Assembly: GCF_014635485.1 (NCBI RefSeq)
Contig: NZ_BMCX01000001.1
Location: forward strand, 241,634 to 305,633
Direction of reading: 5' to 3'
Source of the DNA: Corynebacterium pelargi
GTDB taxonomy: Bacteria > Actinomycetota > Actinomycetes > Mycobacteriales > Mycobacteriaceae
Length of the DNA stretch: 64,000 bases
Shown one piece after another: positions 55,765-64,000 of this stretch; position 1 is the stretch's first letter; every line of letters begins with the position of its first letter. The position numbers and the translations under genes were made by a program. The notes under the pieces were generated by a model. The model was given only the letters and a program-made list of their open reading frames with translations, made no database searches and was not told where the DNA came from.

Positions 55765-56874
55765 TTAGGCTTCGTCCTCATCATCGAAGTCGACATTCGG
55801 AACCATATCGATGGGTTCATCACTGAGCTCATCTTCTTGGTTGGCAAATTCGCCGATGCCGAGCTTTTTCAGAATCTTCGTCTCGATCTCATTGGCTAGG
55901 GCCTGATTTTCCTTCAGATTCAGGCGTACCTTTTCTTTGCCCTGACCGAGCTGATCACCCTCGTAGGTAAACCAAGAGCCAGATTTCTTCACGATGCCGT
56001 TATCAACGGCCATGTCGATAATCGAGGACTCGCGAGAAATACCCTCGCCATACATGATGTCGAATTCGGCGATCTTAAACGGCGGCGAGACTTTATTCTT
56101 CACCACCTTCAAGCGCGTGCGGTTACCAATGGCATCCTGACCATCCTTCAAGGTCTGGATACGGCGCACATCACAGCGCACAGATGCGTAGAACTTCAGC
56201 GCCTTACCACCGGTGGTGGTTTCCGGAGAGCCGAACATCACGCCGATCTTTTCGCGCAACTGGTTAATAAAGATTGCGGTGGTGCCAGAGTTGTAGAGAG
56301 CGCCTGTCATCTTGCGCAGCGCCTGGCTCATCAAACGAGCCTGGAGGCCTACGTGGCTATCGCCCATTTCGCCTTCGATTTCAGCCTTCGGAGTCAGCGC
56401 TGCCACCGAGTCGATCACGATGATGTCGATTGCGCCGGAACGAACCAACATATCGGCGATTTCGAGTGCTTGTTCACCAGTGTCTGGCTGCGAGACCAAG
56501 AGGGCGTCGGTATCGACGCCGAGTTTCCTGGCGTACTCAGGATCGAGTGCGTGCTCAGCATCGATAAAGGCTGCGATACCGCCATCGCGCTGGGCGGAGG
56601 CAATAGCGTGCAAGGCGACGGTGGTTTTACCCGAAGATTCCGGACCATAGACCTCTACAATCCTGCCGCGCGGGAATCCTCCGATGCCGAGTGCTACGTC
56701 AATGGCGGTATTGCCAGAAGAGATGGCCTTAATTGGAGGACGGTTATCGTCGCCAAGGCGCATCACAGCACCTTTACCAAAGTCCTTCTCGATCATGGCG
56801 AGTGCCGAATCGAGTGCCTTTTGGCGGCTATTTGCGTCGTTCGACTTTGCTTTGGTGGTCTTTTTCGCTGCCAT
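55765..56874 (-). CDS. recA: Recombinase RecA
   Basis: A 369-residue RecA. Walker A is [12 protein letters not shown], with Walker B VIDSVAAL, the L1/L2 DNA loops and the FINQLREK-containing core. The C-terminal tail is acidic ([19 protein letters not shown]). It catalyses strand exchange and activates LexA cleavage. ATG 56874 has AAGGAG 7 nt upstream; the frame is open 21 codons further. Upstream there is a 405-nt gap with SOS-like half-sites. Confidence 0.97.
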   Translation of the reverse strand: MAAKKTTKAKSNDANSRQKALDSALAMIEKDFGKGAVMRLGDDNRPPIKAISSGNTAIDVALGIGGFPRGRIVEVYGPESSGKTTVALHAIASAQRDGGIAAFIDAEHALDPEYARKLGVDTDALLVSQPDTGEQALEIADMLVRSGAIDIIVIDSVAALTPKAEIEGEMGDSHVGLQARLMSQALRKMTGALYNSGTTAIFINQLREKIGVMFGSPETTTGGKALKFYASVRCDVRRIQTLKDGQDAIGNRTRLKVVKNKVSPPFKIAEFDIMYGEGISRESSIIDMAVDNGIVKKSGSWFTYEGDQLGQGKEKVRLNLKENQALANEIETKILKKLGIGEFANQEDELSDEPIDMVPNVDFDDEDEA

Positions 56875-57119
56875 TGTTGTGCTCCTTGAAGCTGTTGTTG
56901 CTTTGTGAATTTTTTCGTGCCGTTGCTGTGGATCCAAAGACGCAGAGACTTCAGACGCAGAGACGTTGTGCCTCTACAAGCATTAGACGTAGTTTCTGCG
57001 CTTGGCGTTCCCTCTTAGAAGGAAAATGTGCCGCGGATACCACTGCACGCTCCTTTTAAGGTGTCGAGAAGGACTGTATCCAACAACCCCAGATCACTCA
57101 GCTTTTCCAACCGCTACTT

Positions 57120-57168
57120 TAGCAACTGTGTTCGAAGTTTGGAAATCTCCCACACCCGAATGTTCGAA
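57120..57168 (-). promoter_or_regulatory. Weak SOS boxes upstream of recA
   Basis: Two perfect TGTTCGA half-sites occur (57129-57135 and 57161-57167), each paired with a degenerate partner half. They lie about 250-290 nt upstream of recA, in the 56875-57279 gap. They are much weaker than the divS-lexA cluster. Confidence 0.45.
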
Positions 57169-57202
57169 TGCGCTAGAAAAGCAAGCAGCAAAGCACCGAA
57201 AA

Positions 57203-57264
57203 GGCGCCCCGGAGCTGGCATAAGAATCCTGATTCTGATCCTCTGCAAGCCTCAACGGGGCGCC
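57203..57264 (-). terminator. Long-loop terminator of the pspA-like gene
   Basis: GGCGCCCCG and CGGGGCGCC (9 bp) enclose a 44-nt loop with an inner AGAATC/GATTCT hairpin. On the minus strand it is followed by TTTTCGG. Confidence 0.55.
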
Positions 57265-57279
57265 GAAATAACCAGGCGT

Positions 57280-58137
57280 CTAGGCCTCGCCACGCAATTC
57301 GCGCATCTTGCGAGCCACGGCATCGTCAGCGGCCTGAACATTGGGCTGCTGCGCGTTGCTGTCTTGTGCCGACTGCGCTTGGTGCTCGATAGCTTCCTGC
57401 TTCGGTGCGCTTTGGAGTGAACCGCCCATTTCTGCGCGAATCTGCTCGAGGCGGGAGTGGCCGGCCATCTGGACGCTGGCCTGCTCTACTTCAGCCATGC
57501 GACCCTGCACGGAATTTTGTGCGAGCTCTGCGCTACCAAGGGCATTGGCATAGCGGCGTTCGATCTTCTCACGAACCTGATCCAAGTTCGGAGTGTCGCG
57601 GTTGCCGATGGAGTTCATCGACTGCATCGACTCGGCGACCTTTTCTTGCATCTTGGCCTGCTCAAGCTGGCTCAGCAGCTTGGAACGCTCGGCAATCTTC
57701 TGCTGGAGCACCATGGAGTTGCGCTCCACTGCCTTCTTAGCCGACTCTGCCTGCTGAAGCGCTTGATCATGCAGTTGCTTGGTATCTTCCACCGACTGCT
57801 CGGCGGTCACAAGCTGCGCTGCGAATGCCTCTGCGGCATTTTCGTACTCAACAGCCTTTTGCTGATCGCCCTTCGCACGAGCTTGATCTGCTAATTGCAG
57901 CGCCTGGCGAGTATTAGCCTGGAGCTTTTCGATTTCGCCCAGGCGACGGTTGAGCTGCATTTCGAGTTGGCGCTGATTACCAATGACAGCAGCCGCCTGC
58001 TGGGAAAGCTCCTGATGCTGGCGCTGAGCATCTTCAATAGCCTGCTGTATCTGTACTTTGGGATCAGCGTTTTCTTCGATCTTGTTATCGAACAAGGCCA
58101 TCAAGTACTTCCAGCCTTTGCTAAAAGGGTTCGCCAT
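57280..58137 (-). CDS. PspA/IM30-family membrane-stress protein
   Basis: A 285-residue coiled-coil protein of the PspA family, corresponding to the mycobacterial 35-kDa antigen (Rv2744c) next to clgR. Nearly the whole of residues 25-230 is heptad-rich. Residues 1-20 form the amphipathic start typical of PspA. The C-terminal ~50 residues are Gln/Asn/Ala-rich and disordered. It is expected to stabilise the inner membrane under stress. ATG 58137 (MANPFSKG) is the family start. Confidence 0.88.
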   Translation of the reverse strand: MANPFSKGWKYLMALFDNKIEENADPKVQIQQAIEDAQRQHQELSQQAAAVIGNQRQLEMQLNRRLGEIEKLQANTRQALQLADQARAKGDQQKAVEYENAAEAFAAQLVTAEQSVEDTKQLHDQALQQAESAKKAVERNSMVLQQKIAERSKLLSQLEQAKMQEKVAESMQSMNSIGNRDTPNLDQVREKIERRYANALGSAELAQNSVQGRMAEVEQASVQMAGHSRLEQIRAEMGGSLQSAPKQEAIEHQAQSAQDSNAQQPNVQAADDAVARKMRELRGEA

Positions 58138-58212
58138 TGAGCTAATCAAGCCTTTCTACGTCGAGCAATATGCTGCGACCATCGTTGTGCGTGGGTTTTC
58201 TTATGCATCAGT

Positions 58213-58247
58213 CTACTGTGCGCGACATCATCGGCAGCGCACAGTAG
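58213..58247. repeat. 11-bp inverted repeat in the clgR-pspA gap
   Basis: CTACTGTGCGC and GCGCACAGTAG are perfect inverted copies around a 13-nt loop, just after the clgR stop. There is no T-tract, so it is either a terminator without one, an mRNA stability stem, or an operator for pspA. Confidence 0.6.
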
Positions 58248-58262
58248 CTGGAGTGCTTCTAG

Positions 58263-58577
58263 TTACACGTGAGCCAAATCCGCGTCACGCAACGCCATCG
58301 TGCCGGCGGCCTCGATCAAGACATCCGGGACGGTGGTGCCAAGAGCGCTACACACTGAAGCCAACAATTCGCTGGAGACTTCCTTGCGTCCGCGTTCTAG
58401 CTCTGAGAGGTATCCGGGAGACACCCTCGAGGCTTCTGCCAGCTCTCGTAGTGTGATGCCCTTATCGGCACGGAAAGAGCGCAGTGCGGACCCAAGAGCC
58501 TCACGCAACAGCGGTTGTGGCACTGCCTTGCGCGCGGGAGTTGCCACCGGCTTATCAAGTACTGCGGTGTATTTCAT
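58263..58577 (-). CDS. clgR: Transcriptional regulator ClgR
   Basis: A 104-residue Cro/CI-type HTH protein (about residues 25-90; LRELAEASRVSPGYLSELERG). ClgR activates clpP1P2, clpC, hflX and other proteolysis and repair genes in C. glutamicum and is itself a Clp substrate. The C-terminal LAHV may serve as a degradation tag (inference). Three start codons in tandem (GTG-ATG-ATG) follow AAAGGA; the third gives the best spacing of 7 nt. It lies 11 nt after the cinA stop. Confidence 0.9.
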   Translation of the reverse strand: MKYTAVLDKPVATPARKAVPQPLLREALGSALRSFRADKGITLRELAEASRVSPGYLSELERGRKEVSSELLASVCSALGTTVPDVLIEAAGTMALRDADLAHV

Positions 58578-58588
58578 CATCACTTCCT

Positions 58589-59125
58589 TTAACGCGGGTG
58601 CTCCAGAATTTGTTCCCCAATGACATCAATTGCCCAATCAATCGCCGCATCTACGCTGCTTGCCCGGATCTCATTCCGGCTTCCTTTCAAGCCGGATTCA
58701 CCCCCAAGCTTTTGAAAGCGACTCGATTCCGGGCCTGCGATCCCGCACCACACCGTACCGACCGGGTGCCCATCCTGGGTACCGGGGCCTGCCACACCAG
58801 TTAATGCAATGGCGTAGTCGGCTGAGCAACGCTTGCGCGCACCCTGAGCCATCGCTTCTGCCACTTGCCCGGACACCACGGTGTGATCATTGATCAGCGC
58901 CGCATCCACACCGGCAAGAGACACCTTGAGGTCAGTGGCGTAGGTAATAAGCCCGCCGCGTAGCACCGCACTTGCGCCAGGCACCTGGGCCAGACTTGCA
59001 GCCAGCAAACCGGCACTGAGGGATTCGCAGGTGGCGATAGTGCAGCCACGAACGCGAGCAAGATCAACCAGCACCTTTGCTTGGCGCTCGATGCTGCCTT
59101 CTATCGCTTCGATGGGGTTGCTCAT
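58589..59125 (-). CDS. CinA-family nicotinamide-nucleotide amidohydrolase
   Basis: A 178-residue CinA C-terminal domain that deamidates nicotinamide mononucleotide. The conserved ATCESLSAG, a Gly-rich loop and ALTGVAGPG are present. It lacks the N-terminal MoaB-like domain, as is common in actinobacteria. Its start overlaps pgsA (ATGA), and clgR follows after a short gap, giving pgsA-cinA-clgR in one operon. Confidence 0.92.
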   Translation of the reverse strand: MSNPIEAIEGSIERQAKVLVDLARVRGCTIATCESLSAGLLAASLAQVPGASAVLRGGLITYATDLKVSLAGVDAALINDHTVVSGQVAEAMAQGARKRCSADYAIALTGVAGPGTQDGHPVGTVWCGIAGPESSRFQKLGGESGLKGSRNEIRASSVDAAIDWAIDVIGEQILEHPR

Positions 59126-59706
59126 TGAAGGTTGCGCTTTGGTTTTTTAGCCTGCTGGGAATCGACGAGGTACTGCACGCCCGTGTACACCGTGACTGCT
59201 ACTGCAGCGAGCATGACCAAAAAGACCGGGATATCCAACCAGCTTGGCAGCGGGATCAGGTAGAGCGAAACCGCAAGTGCCTGCAACGTGGTCTTGATTT
59301 TGCCGCCCTTGGAGGCCGGGACGACGTGGCCGGCGCGAAGTTGGAACATCCTCCAGACGGTGATGCCGAGCTCTCGCACCATGATCACGATGGTGACCCA
59401 CCACGGCAATGCGCCGGTGAGGTTCAGACAGATCAGCGCCGCCGCCATGAGGGCTTTATCGGCGATGGGATCAGCGATCTTGCCAAAGTCGGTGACGATA
59501 CCTCGGGCTCGGGCGATATCGCCGTCGAGCTTGTCAGTGATCATCAGCAGCACGAACACGATGAATGACCACCACATCCACCCTGGGTGGACGTTATCGC
59601 CTTTTAGCACCAGCCAGGCAAACAACGGAATGGCGATGATCCTCACACTGGTGAGGACGTTCGGCAGATTCCAATTGGATTGTTGCTTCACGCTTTGCGC
59701 GGCCAT
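59122..59706 (-). CDS. pgsA: CDP-alcohol phosphatidyltransferase, PgsA type
   Basis: A 194-residue membrane enzyme with the CDP-alcohol transferase signature D-x2-D-G-x2-A-R-x8-G-x3-D-x3-D (DKLDGDIARARG and GKIADPIADK). It probably makes phosphatidylglycerophosphate from CDP-diacylglycerol. In mycobacteria the same place (Rv2746c) is called pgsA3. Four to five membrane segments follow. The family also includes PI and PIP synthases, so the exact alcohol is inferred. Confidence 0.9.
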   Translation of the reverse strand: MAAQSVKQQSNWNLPNVLTSVRIIAIPLFAWLVLKGDNVHPGWMWWSFIVFVLLMITDKLDGDIARARGIVTDFGKIADPIADKALMAAALICLNLTGALPWWVTIVIMVRELGITVWRMFQLRAGHVVPASKGGKIKTTLQALAVSLYLIPLPSWLDIPVFLVMLAAVAVTVYTGVQYLVDSQQAKKPKRNLQ

Positions 59707-59771
59707 CGGACCCCTTTCTTCCTAAGAAGTACCCTACCCGGATTGCTCGCGATCGCATTACGATGGCACCC

Positions 59772-60080
59772 ATGAACGTCTTTGCCATTGAATACACCTA
59801 CCGCCCCGATAGTGAAGCAATCCAGCAGATCCGTCCGCGTCACCGCGAGTTTTTGCGGGAATTGCTCGATAGCGGCAACTTGATCGGCTCCGGCCCATAT
59901 ACCGATGGCGACGGTGGTGCATTGATCCTGATTCGCCTCCCCGAGCCTGCTTCGCTTACCGACGCCGAGGAGTTGATGAACCAGGATCCCTTCTATGTAG
60001 AAGGCGCCCTTGAAGCTCGCACGTTCCACACATGGAACCCGGTGCTCAATGTGTTCAAAGACCCGCAAAGCGCTCGCTAA
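59772..60080 (+). CDS. YciI-like protein
   Basis: A 102-residue YCII-domain protein with the alpha/beta fold and a conserved His/Asp pair (RPRHREF and YTDGDGG). The function is uncertain; some members are dehydratase- or dehydrochlorinase-like. Translation from ATG 59772 gives MNVFAIEY, the family N-terminus. TACGAT ends 7 nt upstream and there is no ribosome site, so it is probably leaderless. Confidence 0.82.
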   Translation: MNVFAIEYTYRPDSEAIQQIRPRHREFLRELLDSGNLIGSGPYTDGDGGALILIRLPEPASLTDAEELMNQDPFYVEGALEARTFHTWNPVLNVFKDPQSAR

Positions 60081-60125
60081 CTCGTCTTCTACTCCCGCGC
60101 AGTTCCAAGCCTTCATTACAAAGCA

Positions 60126-60155
60126 AAGCCCACCATCGCTTTTCGACGAAGCGTT
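60126..60155. terminator. Bidirectional terminator, YciI/terC
   Basis: A mostly perfect stem from AAGCCCACCA...CGCTT to AAGCG...TGGTGGGTCTT lies between the two convergent genes. Confidence 0.75.
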
Positions 60156-60181
60156 GGTGGGTCTTGTGTCTGTGGCAGCGC

Positions 60182-61195
60182 TTAGTGGGGGCGCACACCA
60201 CCCATGTTCTCATCGCGCTTGGATTTAATGATGGAGGCAACGGCGGTAATCACGAGGACTCCCACGATCACCACCAGCGATGCAGCGGTGGATACCTCAG
60301 GTACGTGGACCGATTCGCCACCATTGACAAACGGCAAGGTGTTCTCGTGCAGTGCGTGCAGCAGCAGCTTGACGCCGATGAAGGCAAGAATGACACCAAG
60401 GCCATAGGAGAGGTACACCAGGCGATCAAGCAGGCCGTCGAGCAGGAAGTACATCTGGCGCAAGCCCATCAATGCGAAGGCATTGGCGGTGAAGACGATG
60501 TAGGGATCCTTGGTCAGACCGAAGATCGCGGGGATCGAGTCGAAGGCGAACATCAGGTCAATGAAGCCCACCGAGACAAGCGCGAGCATCAATGGGGTGA
60601 CCATGCGCTTGCCGTTTTCCTTGCTAAAGAGCTTATCGCCGTGGAATTCCTCGGAAACAGGAATGAACTTGCGGGTGAGCTTCACCATCAACATGTCATT
60701 GACTTCGGTCTCTTCTTTGTCGCGCACCTCATCGACGATGAGTTTGATTGCGGTGTAGAGCAGGAAAATACCAAAGAGGTAGAACACCCAAGACCACGCG
60801 GCAATCGCTGCCGCGCCAATGCCGATGAAAATACCGCGGAAGATCAACGCCAGGGCAATACCGATGAGCAGCACCTTTTGTTGGTATTCGCGAGGAATTT
60901 TAAAGCTGGAGATGATCAGCGCGAAGATGAAGAGGTTGTCTACGCTGAGCGAAAGTTCGGTGATGTAGCCGGCGAAGAACTCCACGCCCTTTGAGTGATC
61001 ACCCGCGCTGCCTCCACCGAAGTACCACAGGAAGCCGCCGAACAGGCAGGCGAGGATGACATAAAACGCCATCCATCCGCCGGCTTCTTTCATGGTGGGT
61101 TCGTGCGGCTTGCGCACGTGCGAGACAAAGTCGAAGGTGATAAAACCAAGCAGCACAACTGCGGTAATCACCCAGGTAATGGCATGTACTTCCAT
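60182..61195 (-). CDS. TerC/Alx-family metal-homeostasis membrane protein
   Basis: A 337-residue protein with about nine membrane segments. It belongs to the TerC family, members of which export Mn2+ or load it onto secreted proteins. Intramembrane acidic motifs (ELSLSVDNLFIFAL and FAFDSIPAIFGL) provide the metal path. ATG 61195 has GGAGGA 4 nt upstream (a TTG one codon earlier is possible). A yybP-ykoY-type riboswitch precedes it, which supports manganese as the signal. Confidence 0.92.
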   Translation of the reverse strand: MEVHAITWVITAVVLLGFITFDFVSHVRKPHEPTMKEAGGWMAFYVILACLFGGFLWYFGGGSAGDHSKGVEFFAGYITELSLSVDNLFIFALIISSFKIPREYQQKVLLIGIALALIFRGIFIGIGAAAIAAWSWVFYLFGIFLLYTAIKLIVDEVRDKEETEVNDMLMVKLTRKFIPVSEEFHGDKLFSKENGKRMVTPLMLALVSVGFIDLMFAFDSIPAIFGLTKDPYIVFTANAFALMGLRQMYFLLDGLLDRLVYLSYGLGVILAFIGVKLLLHALHENTLPFVNGGESVHVPEVSTAASLVVIVGVLVITAVASIIKSKRDENMGGVRPH

Positions 61196-61200
61196 CAAAT

Positions 61201-61365
61201 CCTCCGGTTAATAACTGTGCAATAAAAACCGGAGGTCTCCCCCACTTCGCTTCTAGCGTTTGCGAAGCCGACACGACCGGGGCCGTCTACACCGTGGTGG
61301 TGTATTGGCAACCGTGTTGACGATCAATGCCGCGGGCGGGGTACTCCCCTCCAATTGTCGAGGGG
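61201..61365 (-). promoter_or_regulatory. yybP-ykoY-type Mn2+ riboswitch of terC
   Basis: Read on the minus strand, the leader holds GGAGGGGAGTAC (61352-61341) and, 100 nt later, GGGGGAGACCTCC (61243-61231), the two conserved ends of yybP-ykoY aptamers. GGAGG and CCTCC form P1. CCTCCGGTT (61235-61227) can instead pair perfectly with AACCGGAGG (61209-61201), which contains the terC ribosome site. A third fold, CCCCTC/GAGGGG (61365-61346), traps the P1 strand. This gives a translational ON switch. A TACACT hexamer (61373-61368) is a likely -10. Confidence 0.78.
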
Positions 61366-61403
61366 CAAGTGTATCCCAACCCACGCCATGTTGCATATTC
61401 GGA

Positions 61404-61429
61404 GCCTTTTCCAGGCATCTGGATAAGGC
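61404..61429 (-). other. Hairpin downstream of ftsK
   Basis: GCCTT...CCAG pairs with CTGG...AAGGC, about 20 nt after the ftsK stop. It has no T-tract. Confidence 0.35.
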
Positions 61430-61449
61430 CCCGCGCTGCTCTTAGGGCT

Positions 61450-64000
61450 TTAGAAGGCGTTGCCGGTGGGATTGACCGTGGCCTGCACGGTGGTGGACCC
61501 ACCATTTGATTCATCGGCTTCTTTGGGAGCCTCTGCTGGATCGGCGCCTTTGATCATCCAAATGATGGTGTCGAGCTCTTCGGGCTTGACCAGCACCTCG
61601 CGAGCCTTCGATCCCTCGGAGGGACCGACCACGCCACGGGTTTCCATCAGGTCCATCAGGCGTCCAGCCTTAGCAAAGCCGATGCGAAGCTTGCGCTGCA
61701 GCATGGAGGTAGAACCGAGCTGAGAAGTCACCACAAGCTCAACGGCCTGGAGCAGATCTTCAAGATCATTGCCGATATCCGCGTCAATGTCTTTCTTCGC
61801 TTCTGCGGCTTTGTCCTCGGTCACGCCCTCGGTGTAATCGGGTTCGCCCTGTTCCTTGGCGGCAGCGACTACCTCATAGACTTCCTCATCGCTCACAAAC
61901 GCGCCCTGGAGGCGTTGGGGTCGACCACCCTGCGGGATAAAGAGGCCATCGCCCATGCCGATGAGCTTTTCGGCTCCAGCCTGATCCAGGATCACGCGCG
62001 AGTCGGTCAGTGAGGAGGTTGCGAACGCCAAACGTGAAGGAACGTTCGTCTTGATCAAACCGGTGACCACGTCTACAGAGGGACGCTGCGTTGCCAGCAC
62101 CAGGTGAATACCTGCGGCACGAGCCTTTTGCGTGATGCGCACGATGGAATCTTCGATTTCCTTCGGCGCCGTCATCATCAAGTCTGCCAGCTCGTCAACC
62201 ACACACACGATGTAGGGATACGGCTTATATTCGCGTTCTGATCCCATCGGTGTTTGGATCTCGCCAGCCTTGACCTTCTTATTGAAGTCCTTGATGTGGC
62301 GTACACGAGCAGACTTCATATCCATGTAGCGCTGCTCCATCTCCTCTACCAACCACTGCAAAGCAGCCGAGGCCTTCTTTGGCTGGGTGATAATCGGAGT
62401 AATCAGGTGGGGAATGCCTTCGTATGGCGTAAGTTCCACCATTTTCGGATCCACCAGGATCAGGCGCACATCTTCAGGTGTGGCTCGGGTCAGCAGCGAG
62501 ACCAGCAAGGAGTTTACAAAGGCCGATTTACCGGATCCGGTTGAGCCGGCCACCAGTAGGTGCGGCATCTTCTGAATCGAGTGGGTAACAAAAGAGCCTT
62601 CGATGTCCTTACCTAAGCCAATGAGCATGGGGTCATGGTCATTCAGGGTTGCAGGTGCGTTGAGCACATCACCAAGGCGCACGATCTCGCGATCCGCATT
62701 CGGCACCTCGATACCCACTGCCGACTTACCTGGAATAGGAGTAAGCAAGCGGACATTGTCGGTGGCAACAGCGTAGGCAAGGTTGGATTGCAGGTTGGTG
62801 ATTTTCGAGACCTTCACGCCTGGGCCAAGCTCGATCTCGTAGCGAGTCACTGTCGGACCGCGGGAGAAACCGGTGACGTGAGCATCTACCTTGAACTCTT
62901 CAAAGACCGCACTAATCGCCTCGATGATGCGATCATTGGCTGCAGAGTGCGTCTTTGCTTGAGCACCGGGAACTAAGAGCCCAGTGCTTGGTAGCTGATA
63001 CTGCTTATCGTCGGCAGCAGGCGCTGCTTGCTCGCGCTGCTTGGGCGCCTCGGTGGTGTTACGTGATGCCGCTGCGTCTTCTACTCGTTTGCGTCCTGCT
63101 GCCACCACATCGCGGGCTGCCTCTGCTGCTGCGACTTTGGTACGCGCTGCAGATTGGGCTGCAGCACCGGCTGCCGCGGCCCCTGCTGCGGCGGCAGTTC
63201 CCATGGCGGCAGCACCAGCTTGTGCTGCCGAGGAGCCCGAACGCGGGCGAGGTGTCACTCGCGTTGGTTCCACCGCGGGCATGGTTTCGGTATCGGCATC
63301 GCGCGGGGGTCGCTTGCCTGTAGGAGTGCCACCGAAGAGGGTTTGCTGCTTCGGCTCCTCGTCGAGCGGATATGCCTCCATCGGGCTCATGCGCGGCGGC
63401 TGCTCTGCCCGCTGAGCGCGAGGCGTTTGTCCCCTATCGCCGATAGGACCTGGGTTGGAACGATCGAGTACCTCGGTGGCCTCTACCTCATTACGCGGTT
63501 GGTAGCTGCGTTCTTGTCGGCGGTAAGGGCGAAGGGGCAGCTCCGCATCCTCGTCGAGCTCATCGAGTTCATCAACGGTCTCGTAGGCATCATCGAAGAA
63601 GTCATCGTCTTCGGCAAAGCGCGCTTCACGGGCTTCTTTGCGCTCTGCAATGAAGTCGCGGATTGCGTCGACAAGCTCTCGAACGGTGATATCCGAGGCC
63701 TTCAGGGCTCCGAAGAACAGGATAATGACCAGCAGTGGCACCGCGATGACGCTGCTAAATCCTGCCGCTAATGGCCCGCCGATCAAAGCGCCAAGCGCGC
63801 CGCCGGCCTCCATACGTTGGGTCCACTGCGAAGGATTACCTGCGAATACGTGGACGAGGCCAAGCATGGACACCACGATGAGTGCGGTGCCGATGGCGAT
63901 GCGCGTGCGAGCTTTGGCATCGGGGCGGTGCCCCAGCATCAATGCGATGGCCATTGCCAGAAGGCCAAGTGGCAGCACCAGGGCGCCGGCACCAATACCG
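61450..64000 (-). CDS. ftsK: DNA translocase FtsK (start lies outside window)
   Basis: The window holds all but the first residues of a FtsK/SpoIIIE-type translocase; the frame runs through the right edge, and the missing part would carry the first membrane helix or two. The visible portion has membrane segments (to about residue 100 of the fragment), a long low-complexity linker including an Ala-rich stretch, the motor with Walker [12 protein letters not shown] and Walker [12 protein letters not shown], and a C-terminal winged gamma domain that reads KOPS sites. It clears DNA from the septum and activates XerCD. Confidence 0.95.
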   Translation of the reverse strand, partial: GIGAGALVLPLGLLAMAIALMLGHRPDAKARTRIAIGTALIVVSMLGLVHVFAGNPSQWTQRMEAGGALGALIGGPLAAGFSSVIAVPLLVIILFFGALKASDITVRELVDAIRDFIAERKEAREARFAEDDDFFDDAYETVDELDELDEDAELPLRPYRRQERSYQPRNEVEATEVLDRSNPGPIGDRGQTPRAQRAEQPPRMSPMEAYPLDEEPKQQTLFGGTPTGKRPPRDADTETMPAVEPTRVTPRPRSGSSAAQAGAAAMGTAAAAGAAAAGAAAQSAARTKVAAAEAARDVVAAGRKRVEDAAASRNTTEAPKQREQAAPAADDKQYQLPSTGLLVPGAQAKTHSAANDRIIEAISAVFEEFKVDAHVTGFSRGPTVTRYEIELGPGVKVSKITNLQSNLAYAVATDNVRLLTPIPGKSAVGIEVPNADREIVRLGDVLNAPATLNDHDPMLIGLGKDIEGSFVTHSIQKMPHLLVAGSTGSGKSAFVNSLLVSLLTRATPEDVRLILVDPKMVELTPYEGIPHLITPIITQPKKASAALQWLVEEMEQRYMDMKSARVRHIKDFNKKVKAGEIQTPMGSEREYKPYPYIVCVVDELADLMMTAPKEIEDSIVRITQKARAAGIHLVLATQRPSVDVVTGLIKTNVPSRLAFATSSLTDSRVILDQAGAEKLIGMGDGLFIPQGGRPQRLQGAFVSDEEVYEVVAAAKEQGEPDYTEGVTEDKAAEAKKDIDADIGNDLEDLLQAVELVVTSQLGSTSMLQRKLRIGFAKAGRLMDLMETRGVVGPSEGSKAREVLVKPEELDTIIWMIKGADPAEAPKEADESNGGSTTVQATVNPTGNAF

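Noticed and set aside
60032-60994. Plus-strand open frame (320 codons) opposite terC
   Set aside because: His/Glu-rich translation with no homology; it mirrors the hydrophobic terC frame.
1-64000. CRISPR arrays, tRNAs, rRNAs and insertion sequences
   Set aside because: No regularly spaced repeats, cloverleaf sequences, transposase frames or terminal inverted repeats were noticed.

Overview
The window is a stretch of core chromosome from a Corynebacterium (Actinobacteria, mycolic-acid group). The evidence is the near-identity of DtxR to the diphtheria-toxin repressor family, a HemQ whose catalytic residues fall at the C. diphtheriae positions (H118, Y135, H158, W183), an OxyR with the sensing cysteines at C206/C215 as in C. 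glutamicum, an AftC-type arabinofuranosyltransferase, sigA/sigB/dtxR clustering, and a gene order that closely parallels M. tuberculosis Rv2671-Rv2748 and the C. glutamicum sigA-dtxR-lexA-ptsH region. I saw no insertion sequence, prophage, CRISPR array, tRNA or rRNA. Base composition looks uniform, so this reads as vertically inherited backbone.

Layout. 0-11 kb: RibD-like reductase, aftC, msrB, hemQ, DUF3000, ribonuclease D, dxs, a TRAM-domain RNA uridine methyltransferase, DUF3710, dut, DUF3093, DUF4193. 11-23 kb: ppgK, sigA, a DUF4190 protein, a DEAD-box helicase with DUF3039, DUF3099, dtd, sigB, dtxR, galE, DUF4192, PAC2. 23-36 kb: DUF3516 helicase, ahpC-ahpD diverging from oxyR, a membrane protein, hrpA, nrdR, a divS-like division suppressor and lexA. 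36-45 kb: the PTS core and fructose cluster, sugR, ptsI, fruR-fruK-ptsF and ptsH, then an NCS2 permease. 45-56 kb: hflX, an unknown protein with a Cys/Gly tail, dapF-miaA and a LigB-like partner, DUF349, a GNAT enzyme, miaB, recX-recA. 57-64 kb: pspA-like, clgR, cinA, pgsA, a YciI-like protein, terC and the start-truncated ftsK.

Regulation visible in the DNA. A manganese (yybP-ykoY type) riboswitch lies ahead of terC with a clear Shine-Dalgarno sequestering alternative fold. A SigH-type promoter lies ahead of sigB. A dense group of SOS half-sites fills the divS-lexA gap, and weaker ones precede recA. A T-N11-A palindrome lies between ahpC and oxyR. Most convergent gene pairs are separated by shared bidirectional terminators. 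Several genes have a TAnnnT -10 hexamer 6-8 nt before the start codon and no ribosome binding site, which suggests leaderless mRNAs.

Together the genes cover stress and envelope housekeeping: oxidative defence (msrB, ahpCD, oxyR, sigB), iron and haem control (dtxR, hemQ), DNA damage response (lexA, divS, recA, recX), sugar uptake (PTS) and RNA modification or helicase functions. I found no wholly new multi-gene system. The least explained items are the Cys/Gly-tailed protein at 46312, the missing suhB between DUF4193 and ppgK, and several strong palindromes in intergenic DNA.
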